Program-made: the position numbers and the translations under genes
The notes under the pieces: generated by a model
Database searches by the model: none
Seen by the model: the letters and a program-made list of their open reading frames with translations, nothing else
Told to the model about the DNA's origin: nothing
Source: Zunongwangia sp. HGR-M22
GTDB taxonomy: Bacteria > Bacteroidota > Bacteroidia > Flavobacteriales > Flavobacteriaceae
NCBI RefSeq assembly: GCF_027594425.1
Contig: NZ_CP115159.1
Location: 1,787,001 to 1,851,000, forward strand
DNA: 64,000 nt
Direction of reading: 5' to 3'
Shown: in pieces, positions 46,501-55,663 of the stretch
Position numbering within the stretch: the first letter of the stretch is position 1
Layout: every line of letters begins with the position of its first letter

Positions 46501-48595
46501 CGAATTTAAGGATTTTAAAATATCAAGAAGTGATCAGTCAGTTGAATTAGTCAATCAGGAAAACGAAAGGAATTTAGAGAATATCACAATGCTTTTTAAT
46601 AATTATAAATTGGCAGCGTTGCTTAATTTCTTAAATCCTGAAGTAAAATTAGCTGAAGGAAATATGAATGGAAGATTTGCCCTTGTAGAGCCTTTTGGTA
46701 AAACCGGAATTTTGGCAGACCTCAATATAGACCAGTTGGAATCGATGGATGTAAAACTTGGAAAACTGTCACTACGCGGAATTGCTATAGGAGCAGAGAA
46801 GTACAAGTTTGATCTGGGAATGAAGGAAGGTGCAATAGATATGGATCTTACCGGAAACTATACCGCTGCAGATACAACCGCCAGCCTAGATATGAACTTA
46901 GATCTCAACAAAGTAGAGATGAGTGCGGTGACTGGTTTTTCTTTGGGAACCTTGGAGGATGGTAAAGGATCATTTTCAGGAAATATAAAATTAGGAGGTA
47001 CGGCGGCTACTCCAGAATATCAAGGGAAGCTAAATTTTAGTGAAGCTCAGTTTACCGTATCGATGCTAAATGCTCCATTTATACTTAAGAATGAAACGTT
47101 AGAATTGGATAATGAAGGCATATATTTCAATAGTTTTAAAATAGGAGATACTAAGGGAAATTCTTTTGCTGTAGACGGTACTTTAGGAACAGAAAGCTTT
47201 ATAAACCCAAAATTCGATTTAAGTTTCAAAGCAAATAATTTTAATATTCTTAATTCTACCGAAGAAGATAATGATTTATTTTATGGTACAGCTAGTTTTA
47301 ATGCAGATGCCAGCCTAACTGGAGACCTTACTTTACCCAAGTTAGAACTCGATTTAGAAATTGGCGAAAATACAGATGTTACTTATGTAATTCCGGAAAC
47401 TGAAATGCAGATGCAAAGTCGTGACGGGATTGTAAATTTTGTGAACAAAGAAAACCCAGATGACATTCTTACGCAGAGTGAAGAAAAATCCTATGTTTTT
47501 AGTGGATACGATATTGATGCACACTTAAAAATAGACGATGATGCAGTAATCAACGTAGTTTTAAATGAACAGACAAATGATAATTTGCAAATTCAGGGAG
47601 AAGGAGATTTGCAACTTGGTGTCTCTCCAAATGGTAGGACAACACTTACCGGAAAGTACACGATAAGTAAGGGACATTACGAGATGAGTCTCTATAGCCT
47701 TGTTAACAGAAGATTTGAGATTGCAGAAGGTAGTTCGGTTAGTTGGAGCGGAGATCCTATGGATGCTACGGTAGATGCTAGAGCAGTTTACGACATAGAA
47801 ACATCTGCCTATGCATTAATGGCGTCAAATATTTCAAATAGTAGTGGTAGCGATAAACAAAGATTTAGACAGGAGCTACCATTTAAAGTATATTTAAATA
47901 TAGATGGTGAAATTATGCAACCTCAGCTTACTTTTGGATTAGACATGCCAAAAGATTCGCAGGGAGCTATAGGTGGACAGGTGTATAGTAGAGTTCAGCA
48001 AATAAATACTCAGGAAAATCAACTTAATAAACAAGTTTTTAGTTTGTTGGTATTAAACCGTTTTTATCCAGACGCTGGTACCGATGGCAGTAATGGCGGT
48101 ACAATGGCTATGGCTAGAGAAAATATAAGTCAGGCGTTATCAGATCAACTTAATATGTTTTCAGAAAAATTGTTAGGTGATACGGGAGTGCAGCTTAATT
48201 TTGGTGTAGATAGCTATACCGACTACCAGGGTGAAAGCCCCGACCAGCGAACCGATTTAAATGTTAATGCGCAAAAAAAATTATTTGACGATCGTTTGAT
48301 CGTAAGTGTAGGTAGCCAGGTAAATTTAGAGGGAAGCAACTCAGGGCCAGAAGGTACCAATCCGCTAATAGGAAATGTTAGTTTAGAATATCTTATTACT
48401 GAAGATGGTAGATTCCGCGTTAGAGGTTTCAGAAGAAATCAATATGAAAATGTAATCGATGGTCAACTTATCGTAAGTGGGCTTGCGTTAATATTTACCC
48501 GAGAATTTAATTACTACAACGAACTGTGGAAAAATCTTCTTAAAAGCGAGGAGCAAGAAGAACAACCGGCCAATAAAGAAGAGGAAGAAGAATGA
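43586..48595 (+). CDS. tamB: TamB-like translocation and assembly module protein
   Basis: Very large AsmA/TamB-type protein spanning the periplasm, involved with its TamA partner in outer-membrane protein insertion or lipid transfer. The 1669 residues start at TTG (MSKKYPKLKKALRI), since a stop lies five codons upstream and no ATG precedes the single transmembrane anchor at about 12-36. The body is a long beta-taco repeat, and the conserved DUF490/TamB domain occupies about 1280-1640. The tail is NKEEEEE. The stop overlaps the start of the tamA-like gene by four bases, so the two are translationally coupled. Confidence 0.93.
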   Translation: MSKKYPKLKKALRITAKILAGILIFLILLILFIRSPWGQNIIVNKVVSTIEDKTNTKVNIDRLFITFGGAVSLEGLYLEDEKGDTLVYAHNLEANIPIWPIIKGGAFGLNELDLKGLKANIYRKDSLKGFNYQFLMDAFASSDSTGTQQQQPQDTTSSPMEISIGDVNLQNIIVNYNDEVTGMDAELQLGELNVSMRNTDLQNMKFAVADASLKNTMVVYKQTKPLPLSEDSEAPLPIIEVDELRLNNVNAKYQSDPDGILADIHIPEFLAEMPNMDLGKYEIKLNKVQLKKANALLRMQTKTAQSEDQDSTQTDTAGFTWPVWKVEVKNIDLAKNNIAYIVDSAKIEQGTFNANALKLRNLNLKTGKLLLADRQVNADIDNITFSEASGLELRDFSTEIAMDNSSLNIKNLMIALNNNEIKGAANLSYNSIESLIENPEAVTVEANLSEIQLDINEVFRFQPALQENQHVKALSRKLVTGRISANGTLANIKIPSANISWGSQTSLVLNGQIQNATDPDNIYFNIPRFKAKSTKKDLNYFLDEKQLGVSLPKDISLSGSLAGTPNDIDADATLNSSLGAIAAKGNFQNTKEIAFDANVKIDSLGLGELLQNPSLGKLNLTLQAKGSGNSVNTLDAQLETNISSFTYNDYPIKDLKITGDITDGIGDVKSSYKDDNLNTNLVANVVLDSVSPEFKLDLDLDGADLAALGIANRNIRTGFKLNGSFKGNSKEYDASAEIEDGVAVYDSQTYLLGNLNLSAHVRPDSTSVKVDNKMVDLDLRSNASPADFSNALRRHYQNYLTEEDNTDTVKNPVNLFLKGKISQAPILKEVFLVNLEELDTITIDVDFNERKHQLNADVKLPFVKYYGALVDSLGISVKSDRKDMDFSLGFNSISYGPLAIKKTQLKANLENRILLMNFNSVYDSDTLVNVYSRLSKNEDTFKYTVSSENLILNKNKWNIPENNALLYDGKTIEFKDFKISRSDQSVELVNQENERNLENITMLFNNYKLAALLNFLNPEVKLAEGNMNGRFALVEPFGKTGILADLNIDQLESMDVKLGKLSLRGIAIGAEKYKFDLGMKEGAIDMDLTGNYTAADTTASLDMNLDLNKVEMSAVTGFSLGTLEDGKGSFSGNIKLGGTAATPEYQGKLNFSEAQFTVSMLNAPFILKNETLELDNEGIYFNSFKIGDTKGNSFAVDGTLGTESFINPKFDLSFKANNFNILNSTEEDNDLFYGTASFNADASLTGDLTLPKLELDLEIGENTDVTYVIPETEMQMQSRDGIVNFVNKENPDDILTQSEEKSYVFSGYDIDAHLKIDDDAVINVVLNEQTNDNLQIQGEGDLQLGVSPNGRTTLTGKYTISKGHYEMSLYSLVNRRFEIAEGSSVSWSGDPMDATVDARAVYDIETSAYALMASNISNSSGSDKQRFRQELPFKVYLNIDGEIMQPQLTFGLDMPKDSQGAIGGQVYSRVQQINTQENQLNKQVFSLLVLNRFYPDAGTDGSNGGTMAMARENISQALSDQLNMFSEKLLGDTGVQLNFGVDSYTDYQGESPDQRTDLNVNAQKKLFDDRLIVSVGSQVNLEGSNSGPEGTNPLIGNVSLEYLITEDGRFRVRGFRRNQYENVIDGQLIVSGLALIFTREFNYYNELWKNLLKSEEQEEQPANKEEEEE

Positions 48596-50907
48596 AAATA
48601 AGGAATTACAGTCTTATAGTTATAATCGTTTTGGTATTAGTTAATGCCTGTAGTGTAGATAAATATATTCCTGAAGATGAATACCTTTATCGCGGTGCAA
48701 ATATTACCATGAAACCCGACACTACCGGAATAGCTGACTTAAAAAAAGTGAAGACAGAGCTTCAAAACGTATTAGTTCCTAAACCAAATACGAAGTTTTT
48801 AGGAAATTATTTTGGATTGTACTTTCATTACAAAGCGCAGCGTGAAAAACCCGGAATCATCAATAAATTTTTAAATAAAAAAATTGGTGAAGAGCCAGTG
48901 TATTTAAGTGATGTTGAAATTGGTAATACCCAGGATTTAATTTTAAATCGTCTAGAGAATCGTGGATTCTTCTACAGTAGGGTAAGTGCAGATGTAGAAA
49001 CCAACGAAAAGAAAAAAACGGGTACTGCAAGTTATGATGTGAGTGTAACTACACCCTACAAAATGGAATCTTATCAATTAGTAGCCGATAGCTTGTTGCT
49101 TTACCAGGATATGAAACCTTTAGTTGACGAAAGTAAATTTTTTGAAGAAATGCGTTTTGATCTGGCAAAAATGAAGCAGGAGCGAGAACGTTTAGATATC
49201 GGGCTGAAGGAAAAAGGATATTATAACTTTAACTCTGGTTTTTTAATTTTTGAAGCAGATACTAATCAATACGATAATAAGCGTTTCGATCTTTATTTAA
49301 AAATAAAAAAGGACGTACCTAATAAAGCGATAATTCCGTATAAAATTTCAAAAGTAAATATTTATCCAAATAATACTTTAGAGAGTGATTCGATCGTTAA
49401 AGATAGTATTCGTTTTAACGAAAAAACCTACGTGCAGGACAGGGATAGTATTTTCTTTTTACCCAAACGTCTAGATCCTTTTGTTTTAATAGATGAAGGT
49501 GATTTTTATGATCCAAAAATATCTAAAGCAACTAGCCGTCGTTTAGGATCAATAGGAGCTTACAAGTTTATAAATATAGATTATCAAGAAATAGATACAC
49601 TGGCAACGGATAGTCTTGGAATTCTTGAAGCCAATATCTATTTATCCCCATTGAATAAACGTGCGATTAGAGCCGAATTGCAAGCGGTAACAAAATCAAA
49701 CAATTTTGCAGGACCAAGTTTAGCGGTTTCTTTAACCAATCGTAACTTATTTAAAGGAGGCGAAATTATTAATATTCAGGGAAGATTTGGATACGAAGTA
49801 CAAATAGCCAGCGGAAATAACACAGGCTTAAACAGCATTCAGTTAGGTTTGGGGAGTGATTTAATTTTTCCTAGGTTATTGTTTCCGTGGACTCCTGGAG
49901 AAAACTTTTTTAAATATGAAATTCCTAAAACCAAGGTTAGTTTAAATGTAGATTATCTTAAGAGAAGTCAGCTTTTTGCTTTGGGATCGGCCTCTGCAAG
50001 TTTTGGATATATCTGGAATGCCAATAGATATATAACTCACAGTTTCGATCCAATTTCAATTAACTATGTCGATCTAATAAATACCACTCCAGAATTTGAA
50101 GCTATTTTAGATAACAATCCTTATTTAGAAAGTAGTTTTACGCAACAGTTTATTGCAGGATCAATTTATAATTTCACTTATAATGGGATGGTAGATCAAC
50201 AAGATACACATCAGGTTTTTGTGAATACTACTTTAGATCTAGCAGGAAATGTGCTAGATTTGGTAAGTGGAAATTCTGATGAAGATCCACAAACAGTTTT
50301 CAATCTGGAATACGCACAATATGCTAAATTCGATATAGATTTAAGATATCATTCCAATTTTGGAGAAGGGAGCAAAATTGCCACAAGATTATTTGCCGGT
50401 TATGGTATGCCTTATGGAAACTCTGATATTATGCCATTTACAAAGCAATATTTCTCTGGAGGACCTTATAGTGTTAGAGCATTTAGAACTCGGCAGTTGG
50501 GGCCTGGGACTTATAATCCAAGTGATGAAGAAGAAAACAATCCAGATGATCCCAATGCTATTGATACCGATTATTTTGATCGCGCCGGGAATATTCGACT
50601 GGAAGCCAATATCGAATATCGTTTTCCTTTAATCCCGCCGTATGTAAACGGAGCTGTTTTTGCTGATGCTGGTAATGTGTGGACATCAAAGAGCGATGAA
50701 AATTTAAAGGGAGGTCGCTTCAGCTCTAATTTTACTAACGAGCTCGGGATTGGTACAGGAGTCGGCGTGCGTGTAGATATCCAGGGGTTTGTTATTCGTT
50801 TTGATCTTGCTGCGCCAATGCATGATCCTTCATTAGAAGAGGGGCAACGCTGGACATACGATTTCGGCAAGCCAGTATTTAATTTTGCTATTGGTTATCC
50901 ATTTTAG
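48592..50907 (+). CDS. tamA: BamA/TamA-family outer-membrane lipoprotein (Omp85)
   Basis: Outer-membrane barrel with POTRA domains, partner of TamB. The 771-residue protein has a lipobox LVNAC (Cys20), a feature of the Bacteroidota TamA-like/TamL type, then POTRA-like repeats at about 30-330 and an Omp85 barrel at about 360-771, with the conserved SGGPYSVRAFRTRQLGPG loop near residue 625 and a C-terminal phenylalanine. It overlaps tamB by four bases and is followed five bases later by the convergent upp gene. The name tamL would be an alternative. Confidence 0.93.
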   Translation: MKIRNYSLIVIIVLVLVNACSVDKYIPEDEYLYRGANITMKPDTTGIADLKKVKTELQNVLVPKPNTKFLGNYFGLYFHYKAQREKPGIINKFLNKKIGEEPVYLSDVEIGNTQDLILNRLENRGFFYSRVSADVETNEKKKTGTASYDVSVTTPYKMESYQLVADSLLLYQDMKPLVDESKFFEEMRFDLAKMKQERERLDIGLKEKGYYNFNSGFLIFEADTNQYDNKRFDLYLKIKKDVPNKAIIPYKISKVNIYPNNTLESDSIVKDSIRFNEKTYVQDRDSIFFLPKRLDPFVLIDEGDFYDPKISKATSRRLGSIGAYKFINIDYQEIDTLATDSLGILEANIYLSPLNKRAIRAELQAVTKSNNFAGPSLAVSLTNRNLFKGGEIINIQGRFGYEVQIASGNNTGLNSIQLGLGSDLIFPRLLFPWTPGENFFKYEIPKTKVSLNVDYLKRSQLFALGSASASFGYIWNANRYITHSFDPISINYVDLINTTPEFEAILDNNPYLESSFTQQFIAGSIYNFTYNGMVDQQDTHQVFVNTTLDLAGNVLDLVSGNSDEDPQTVFNLEYAQYAKFDIDLRYHSNFGEGSKIATRLFAGYGMPYGNSDIMPFTKQYFSGGPYSVRAFRTRQLGPGTYNPSDEEENNPDDPNAIDTDYFDRAGNIRLEANIEYRFPLIPPYVNGAVFADAGNVWTSKSDENLKGGRFSSNFTNELGIGTGVGVRVDIQGFVIRFDLAAPMHDPSLEEGQRWTYDFGKPVFNFAIGYPF

Positions 50908-50912
50908 CGAAA

Positions 50913-51572
50913 TTAATGCTGTTTTTTATTTCCGAAGCAAAGATCACCTGCGTCCCCAAGTCCTGGAACAATATATCCGCGACTATCTAATTCTTTATCG
51001 ATAGCAGCAATCCATAAATGAGTATGTGGAGGGAATTCGTCATCTAGAAGTTTCAAACCTTCTTCGGCTCCAATAACGGCTACAAGATGAATTTCCTTTG
51101 GGGTACCCATTTCTTTCAGCGCATGCATCACATTTACAAAAGATCGACCTGTGGCTAACATAGGGTCTGCAAGCACCAAAGTTTTGCCTTCGATTGAAGG
51201 AGAAGCCAAGTATTCTACTTTAATTTCAAATTCTTTATCGTCATTTGGATGATGGCGATAGGCTGAAATAAAAGAGTTTTCAGCATCATCAAAATAATTA
51301 AGAATACCGGTGTGTAGTGGTAATCCGGCTCTTAAAATCGAACAAATCACAATTTCGTTTTTCGGTAAAGAAACTTTAGAAATCCCAAGCGGACTAGTAA
51401 TTTCTTCTGAAGAATAATTCAGTTTTTTACTTAATTCATAGCTCAATATTTCACCCAATCGCTCTATATTTCTACGGAAGCGCATACGGTCATTTTGTAT
51501 ACTGGTATCACGAAGTTGGGCAATAAATTTATTAGCAATAGAGTTATTATTAAGTAAATGATGAACGTGCAT
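50913..51572 (-). CDS. upp: Uracil phosphoribosyltransferase
   Basis: Pyrimidine salvage enzyme making UMP from uracil and PRPP. The 219-residue protein, from the ATG at 51572 (MHVHHLLNNNSIANK), matches the flavobacterial enzyme start; an ATG ten codons upstream adds a segment the family lacks. The PRPP loop LADPMLATGRSFVN lies near residue 130, the uracil-binding region DAGDLCFG at the C-terminus is intact, and EIVICSILRAGLPLHTG near 70 is the conserved strand-loop. It is transcribed alone, convergent with tamA. Confidence 0.95.
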   Translation of the reverse strand: MHVHHLLNNNSIANKFIAQLRDTSIQNDRMRFRRNIERLGEILSYELSKKLNYSSEEITSPLGISKVSLPKNEIVICSILRAGLPLHTGILNYFDDAENSFISAYRHHPNDDKEFEIKVEYLASPSIEGKTLVLADPMLATGRSFVNVMHALKEMGTPKEIHLVAVIGAEEGLKLLDDEFPPHTHLWIAAIDKELDSRGYIVPGLGDAGDLCFGNKKQH

Positions 51573-51756
51573 CCTTATATTATTTTTTGTAGTTAGGTGC
51601 ATAAATATACAAACTAATCAATAGCCATTCAATTTTAGTAGGGCATATACATCGATAACATTTTTTCAAATATAAGGATCTTATTGAAGTTCAATTAAAA
51701 TGCTTAATTTTGGTTAGATTTTTGAGTGTATTCTTTTTAGATAATTCAACTAAATA

Positions 51757-52377
51757 ATGAAAAACATATCTTTAACGCTGTTATTTTTAATTTTAGCAAC
51801 AACCTGGAGCCAGGCTCAGGTTGAAATTCCTCGTACTACTAATACCGGAGGAATTTTAAAATCTACTTCTACCGGAAGCAACAATATTTTTATGCCAAGG
51901 ATTGAAGAGGAGACCGAGAATATCTTCATGAAAAAGGAGCAGCCAAAAGTGAATATGCGAATAGAAGATAATGGTCTTTTATCTGAGGGTGATCGTGTAG
52001 CAAAGGAGTGGGAAAAGGATAAAGAAGCTAAAGCAGAATATAGAAAAGATCAATATTTGGGTGATGTTAAGACCGAAGGAAAGTTCGTAGAGCTTTATTG
52101 TCGCGATCATCAATATGTTGATGGCGATCGAGTGAAAATTACGGTTAATGGCGAGGTGATCTATAAGAATTTCTTATTAACCGGCGGATACAAGCCCATT
52201 TTGGTTACTTTGCAAAGCGGTTTTAATACCATAGAATTTGAAGCCCTAAATCAAGGTACTTCTGGACCAAACACCGCTCAGTTAAAAGTATTTGGTGAAG
52301 ATGGCAAGCAATTAGTAGGGCAGGAGTGGAATCTCTTAACCGGAGCCAAAGCCAGTTTAATGGTAATTAAGCAGTAA
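51757..52377 (+). CDS. Exported flavobacterial protein of unknown function
   Basis: A 206-residue protein with a signal peptide (residues 1-20, ending SQAQ). The region after about 95 is a beta-rich domain with LYCRDHQYVDGDRVKITVNGEVIY and LLTGGYKPILVTLQSGFNTIEFEALN, which is similar to secreted beta-sandwich proteins of flavobacteria but to no named family that I can state with confidence. The mid part, charged and helical, may be a linker. A strong terminator follows; transcription is monocistronic. Confidence 0.8.
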   Translation: MKNISLTLLFLILATTWSQAQVEIPRTTNTGGILKSTSTGSNNIFMPRIEEETENIFMKKEQPKVNMRIEDNGLLSEGDRVAKEWEKDKEAKAEYRKDQYLGDVKTEGKFVELYCRDHQYVDGDRVKITVNGEVIYKNFLLTGGYKPILVTLQSGFNTIEFEALNQGTSGPNTAQLKVFGEDGKQLVGQEWNLLTGAKASLMVIKQ

Positions 52378-52402
52378 AAAAAAAATGTCAATTAAAATAT
52401 CT

Positions 52403-52431
52403 AAAATCGACCTTCGACGGTCGATTTTTTT
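52403..52431 (+). terminator. Rho-independent terminator
   Basis: Stem AAAATCGACC / GGTCGATTTT with loop TTCGAC followed by TTTTATTTT, 26 bases after the stop of the exported protein gene. Confidence 0.85.
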
Positions 52432-52529
52432 ATTTTACATCAAATTATAACAGGATTTTAGCACTAAAAATGTTAAATGCTCTTTAGTTTTATATTTTCT
52501 AAAATATTCTATTCTTTAATTTAAATTTT

Positions 52530-54059
52530 ATGCGCGAAGCCATACGTTTTACACTTATCGTAGCTGTAATAGTAGGATTAATTATTTGTACAATTATATG
52601 GCCGGCATGGGGATTTTCGATTCTCGGAGTAGTGCTTTTTGGTATCGGTATATATGATATCTTTCAGAAAGAACATACCATTTTAAGAAACTTTCCGCTT
52701 TTGGGGCATATGCGCTATCTATTAGAATTGATAAGTCCTGAAATCCACCAATATTTTATAGAAAATGATACTGACGGTAAACCAATTGATCGTAACCATA
52801 GAAGTTATATTTATCAACGTGCAAAATTAGAGAAAGAAACACATCCTTTTGGAACGCAGCTTAACGTTGAAGCAGAGAACTTTAAATGGATGCAGCATAG
52901 CATTTATCCATCTAAAGTTAAAGAAGATTATCCAAGGGTGGTTATTGGAGGACCAGATTGTAAGCAGGTATATTCTGCTTCGCTATTTAATATTTCAGCA
53001 ATGAGTTATGGTTCGCTTAGCAAAAATGCTATTGAAGCTTTAAATAAAGGAGCCAAGGCTGGTAACTTTTTTCATGATACTGGGGAAGGCGGTATATCAG
53101 ATTATCATAGAAACGGAGGAGATTTGGTATGGGAAATAGGTACAGGATATTTTGGTTGTCGTGCCGATGATGGAAATTTTGATCCTAAGCTCTTTGAAGA
53201 AAAAGCCAACTGGCCGGAAGTTAAAATGATCGAAATTAAAATTTCTCAGGGTGCAAAACCAGGACATGGTGGTGTTTTACCGGCTTCGAAAAATAATAAA
53301 GAAATTGCTGAAATTAGAGGAGTAGAGCCGCATACAGATGTATTATCTCCTCCCGGACATTCCGCTTTTAGTGATGCTGAATCTTTACTGAAATTTGTAA
53401 AGCAGCTACGCGATTTATCCAATGGAAAACCAGTCGGCTTCAAATTGAGTATCGGCTCTAAAGATGAATTCCTGGAGATTTGCGAAAAAATGGGAGAGAC
53501 AGGTATAAAACCAGATTTTATTACAGTAGATGGTGCTGAAGGAGGAACAGGTGCAGCACCAATAGATTTTTCTAATTATGTGGGAATGCCATGGGAAAAA
53601 GCATTAATATTTGTAGTTGATGTGCTTAATGGCTACGACCTGAAAAAGGATATCAAGATAATTACTGCGACAAAAATCATAACTGCTTTTGATATTTTTA
53701 AAGCCTTAAGTATCGGTGCTGATGTTTGTAACTCGGCAAGAGGGATGATGCTAGCACTTGGATGCATACAAGCTTTAAGATGTGATTCTAATAAATGTCC
53801 AACGGGTGTAGCTACTAACAATACAAGATTGATGAATGGTTTAGTGGTAGAAGATAAATGGAAGCGTGTTAAAAACTATCAGGAACAAACTTTAGATGAT
53901 TTTCTAGAGCTATTTGCTGCAGCAGGATGTACTGATCTTTCAGAATTAAACCGAAATTTAATTAATAAAAAGATAAATGATGAGATAAAACCATATTCGG
54001 TATTTTATCCTTCAGTAGCTACAGGTTCTTATTTAAAAGAAGAACTAATAACTCCATAA
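52530..54059 (+). CDS. Membrane-anchored FMN-binding glutamate synthase domain protein
   Basis: A 509-residue protein homologous to the central FMN-binding domain of the large subunit of glutamate synthase (GltB), without the amidotransferase and GXGXG domains. Residues about 5-42 form two transmembrane helices. The barrel shows SAMSYGSLSKNAIEALN, GEGGISDYH, SQGAKPGHGGVLPA near 235, TVDGAEGGTGAAP near 335 and the iron-sulfur-type cysteines in GCIQALRCDSNKCPTGVAT near 415. The natural activity of this stand-alone group is not settled. The universal stress protein gene follows after 17 bases. Confidence 0.92.
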   Translation: MREAIRFTLIVAVIVGLIICTIIWPAWGFSILGVVLFGIGIYDIFQKEHTILRNFPLLGHMRYLLELISPEIHQYFIENDTDGKPIDRNHRSYIYQRAKLEKETHPFGTQLNVEAENFKWMQHSIYPSKVKEDYPRVVIGGPDCKQVYSASLFNISAMSYGSLSKNAIEALNKGAKAGNFFHDTGEGGISDYHRNGGDLVWEIGTGYFGCRADDGNFDPKLFEEKANWPEVKMIEIKISQGAKPGHGGVLPASKNNKEIAEIRGVEPHTDVLSPPGHSAFSDAESLLKFVKQLRDLSNGKPVGFKLSIGSKDEFLEICEKMGETGIKPDFITVDGAEGGTGAAPIDFSNYVGMPWEKALIFVVDVLNGYDLKKDIKIITATKIITAFDIFKALSIGADVCNSARGMMLALGCIQALRCDSNKCPTGVATNNTRLMNGLVVEDKWKRVKNYQEQTLDDFLELFAAAGCTDLSELNRNLINKKINDEIKPYSVFYPSVATGSYLKEELITP

Positions 54060-54076
54060 AATAAAATTTTATAATT

Positions 54077-54535
54077 ATGAAAAAAGTTTTGATCGCCTTG
54101 GATTATCATCCAAATTCAGAAATAGTAGCTACCGCTGGTTATGAACTTGCGAAAAAGATGAACGCAGAAGTATGTATTCTTCATGTATTAGCCGACGTTT
54201 CTCATTACGGAGTAAATTATTCTAACTTTTTAGGATATCCTGGATACCAGAATATGGGATTCGATTTGGGAGTTACCACACAATTGCAAGAAATGGCAGA
54301 AGATTATTTGAAAACGGCCAAAAAGCAATTTGATGACGACAAAGTTAGTACGGCGTTGGAAATTGGTGACAGTTATCGTGGTATCCTGAAATACTCTGAA
54401 GAATGGGGCGCAGATCTAATTGTAATGGGAACACATAGCCATTCTACCATTGAAAAAGTATTAGTAGGAACAGTGGCATCAAAAGTATTAGAAAAAACTA
54501 ATGTGCCAGTTTATATGATTCCCATAAAAAAATAA
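54077..54535 (+). CDS. Universal stress protein (UspA family)
   Basis: A 152-residue single-domain UspA-fold protein. It has KKVLIALDYHPNSEIV at the N-terminus and the C-terminal phosphate-binding segment LIVMGTHSHSTIEKVLVGTVASKVLE, which resembles GxxGxGS but lacks the second glycine (GTHS), so ATP binding is uncertain. It lies 17 bases after the FMN glutamate-synthase-like gene and is probably co-transcribed with it. Members usually help survival in stationary phase or stress. Confidence 0.92.
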   Translation: MKKVLIALDYHPNSEIVATAGYELAKKMNAEVCILHVLADVSHYGVNYSNFLGYPGYQNMGFDLGVTTQLQEMAEDYLKTAKKQFDDDKVSTALEIGDSYRGILKYSEEWGADLIVMGTHSHSTIEKVLVGTVASKVLEKTNVPVYMIPIKK

Positions 54536-54546
54536 AGATCAAATAT

Positions 54547-55008
54547 TTAGTAGGTCTCAAGATCTTTTATTTTAGATACTTTATTAACCGTATATTTTAT
54601 TTCGTCTAATTGTCCATTTAGTGCTCGAAGTACGTCTTCACTAAAATCATATTTTTCGATAGCTCGTTCGTATTCCTCGGCACTTTCTTGTTCTCCTTTT
54701 AAGCATTCTGCTAAAATAGCTTCATCTTTATTTTCCATAAAAATGGTTCTAATATCCATCCAGGTACGTTCTAAAGTTCCCTGAAATGTTCCACAAGAAG
54801 AAGGAACTTCATCTAATTGATAAAGTTCGCGCTCTAATTCTTTAGCGAATCTAGCCCGTTGACTTGCCTGTGTTAAAATGAAATCTTTTAAAAGATCACT
54901 TTCCGCTTCCTCAATTCCATCTTTGTAAACCTCTCCTGCATCGTGATTTTTCTCCAAAAGTTCTTTTAGTGCATTAGCTATACTTTTGGGATCTTTTACT
55001 TTTACCAT
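54547..55008 (-). CDS. DUF2383 family four-helix-bundle protein
   Basis: A 153-residue protein from the ATG at 55008 (a TTG two codons upstream is an unlikely start). It is entirely helical and fits the ferritin-like DUF2383 family: LKELLEKNHDAGEVYKDGIEEAESD, then QASQRARFAKELERELYQL, EDAILAEC-type helix KDEAILAECLKGEQESAEEYERAIE. Carboxylate pairs in helices 2 and 4 could bind metal, but the diagnostic ExxH motif is not present. Stress-related expression has been seen for this family; a role here is inference. Neighbour on the other strand is a universal stress protein. Confidence 0.88.
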   Translation of the reverse strand: MVKVKDPKSIANALKELLEKNHDAGEVYKDGIEEAESDLLKDFILTQASQRARFAKELERELYQLDEVPSSCGTFQGTLERTWMDIRTIFMENKDEAILAECLKGEQESAEEYERAIEKYDFSEDVLRALNGQLDEIKYTVNKVSKIKDLETY

Positions 55009-55120
55009 AGACAATTTTCTATATTTCTAGCAAAATTAGGCTAAGACTTAGAATTAGTATCTTAATTATTTTTAAATTCACCTCGATTTAGCGTTTGGTG
55101 TTAATTTTTCTAAATAATAA

Positions 55121-55663
55121 ATGGGAACAAGCATAGCGATTTTAAAAGGTATAAATGTTGGCGGTCATAAAAAAATACTAATGGCAGAACTTAGGGAATT
55201 GCTAAGTGAAGATGGTATACTCGAAAATATAAAAACCTATATCCAAAGCGGGAACATAATCTTTAATTCTTCTGAATATAATACCGCTACTTTAGAGCAT
55301 TTTATTCAGAAAAAAATAAAAGGGCATTATGGTTTTGAAGTGCAAACGATCGTGATTTCGGCTAGAAGATTAGAAAGTATTATTAACGAAAGTCCTTATT
55401 CAGAAGTAGATATTAAGCGTTTGCATTGCTGTTTTTTTAAATCTGAGCCTATAATCCAAAATCGCCAAAAACTGGAAGTTTTCGATGCCGCTCCAGATGA
55501 ATTTAAAATTGCCAAAGACTGTGTATATATTTGCTGTGCTACAGAGCGGTATAGTAAATCGCAAATAAATAATAGTGTTGCTGAAAAGATTTTGAAAATT
55601 AATTGCACCACCAGAAATTGGAAAACTTGTTTAAAGTTATTAGAAATTTCTAAGTCTTTATGA
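55121..55663 (+). CDS. DUF1697 family protein
   Basis: A 180-residue cytoplasmic protein with the DUF1697 signature at its N-terminus, AILKGINVGGHKKILMAELRELL, followed by IQSGNIIFNS and a long alpha/beta body. The family is widespread and uncharacterised. Stand-alone, with an ATG at 55121 preceded by no clear promoter box. It ends six bases into the convergent DUF6134 gene. Confidence 0.92.
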   Translation: MGTSIAILKGINVGGHKKILMAELRELLSEDGILENIKTYIQSGNIIFNSSEYNTATLEHFIQKKIKGHYGFEVQTIVISARRLESIINESPYSEVDIKRLHCCFFKSEPIIQNRQKLEVFDAAPDEFKIAKDCVYICCATERYSKSQINNSVAEKILKINCTTRNWKTCLKLLEISKSL

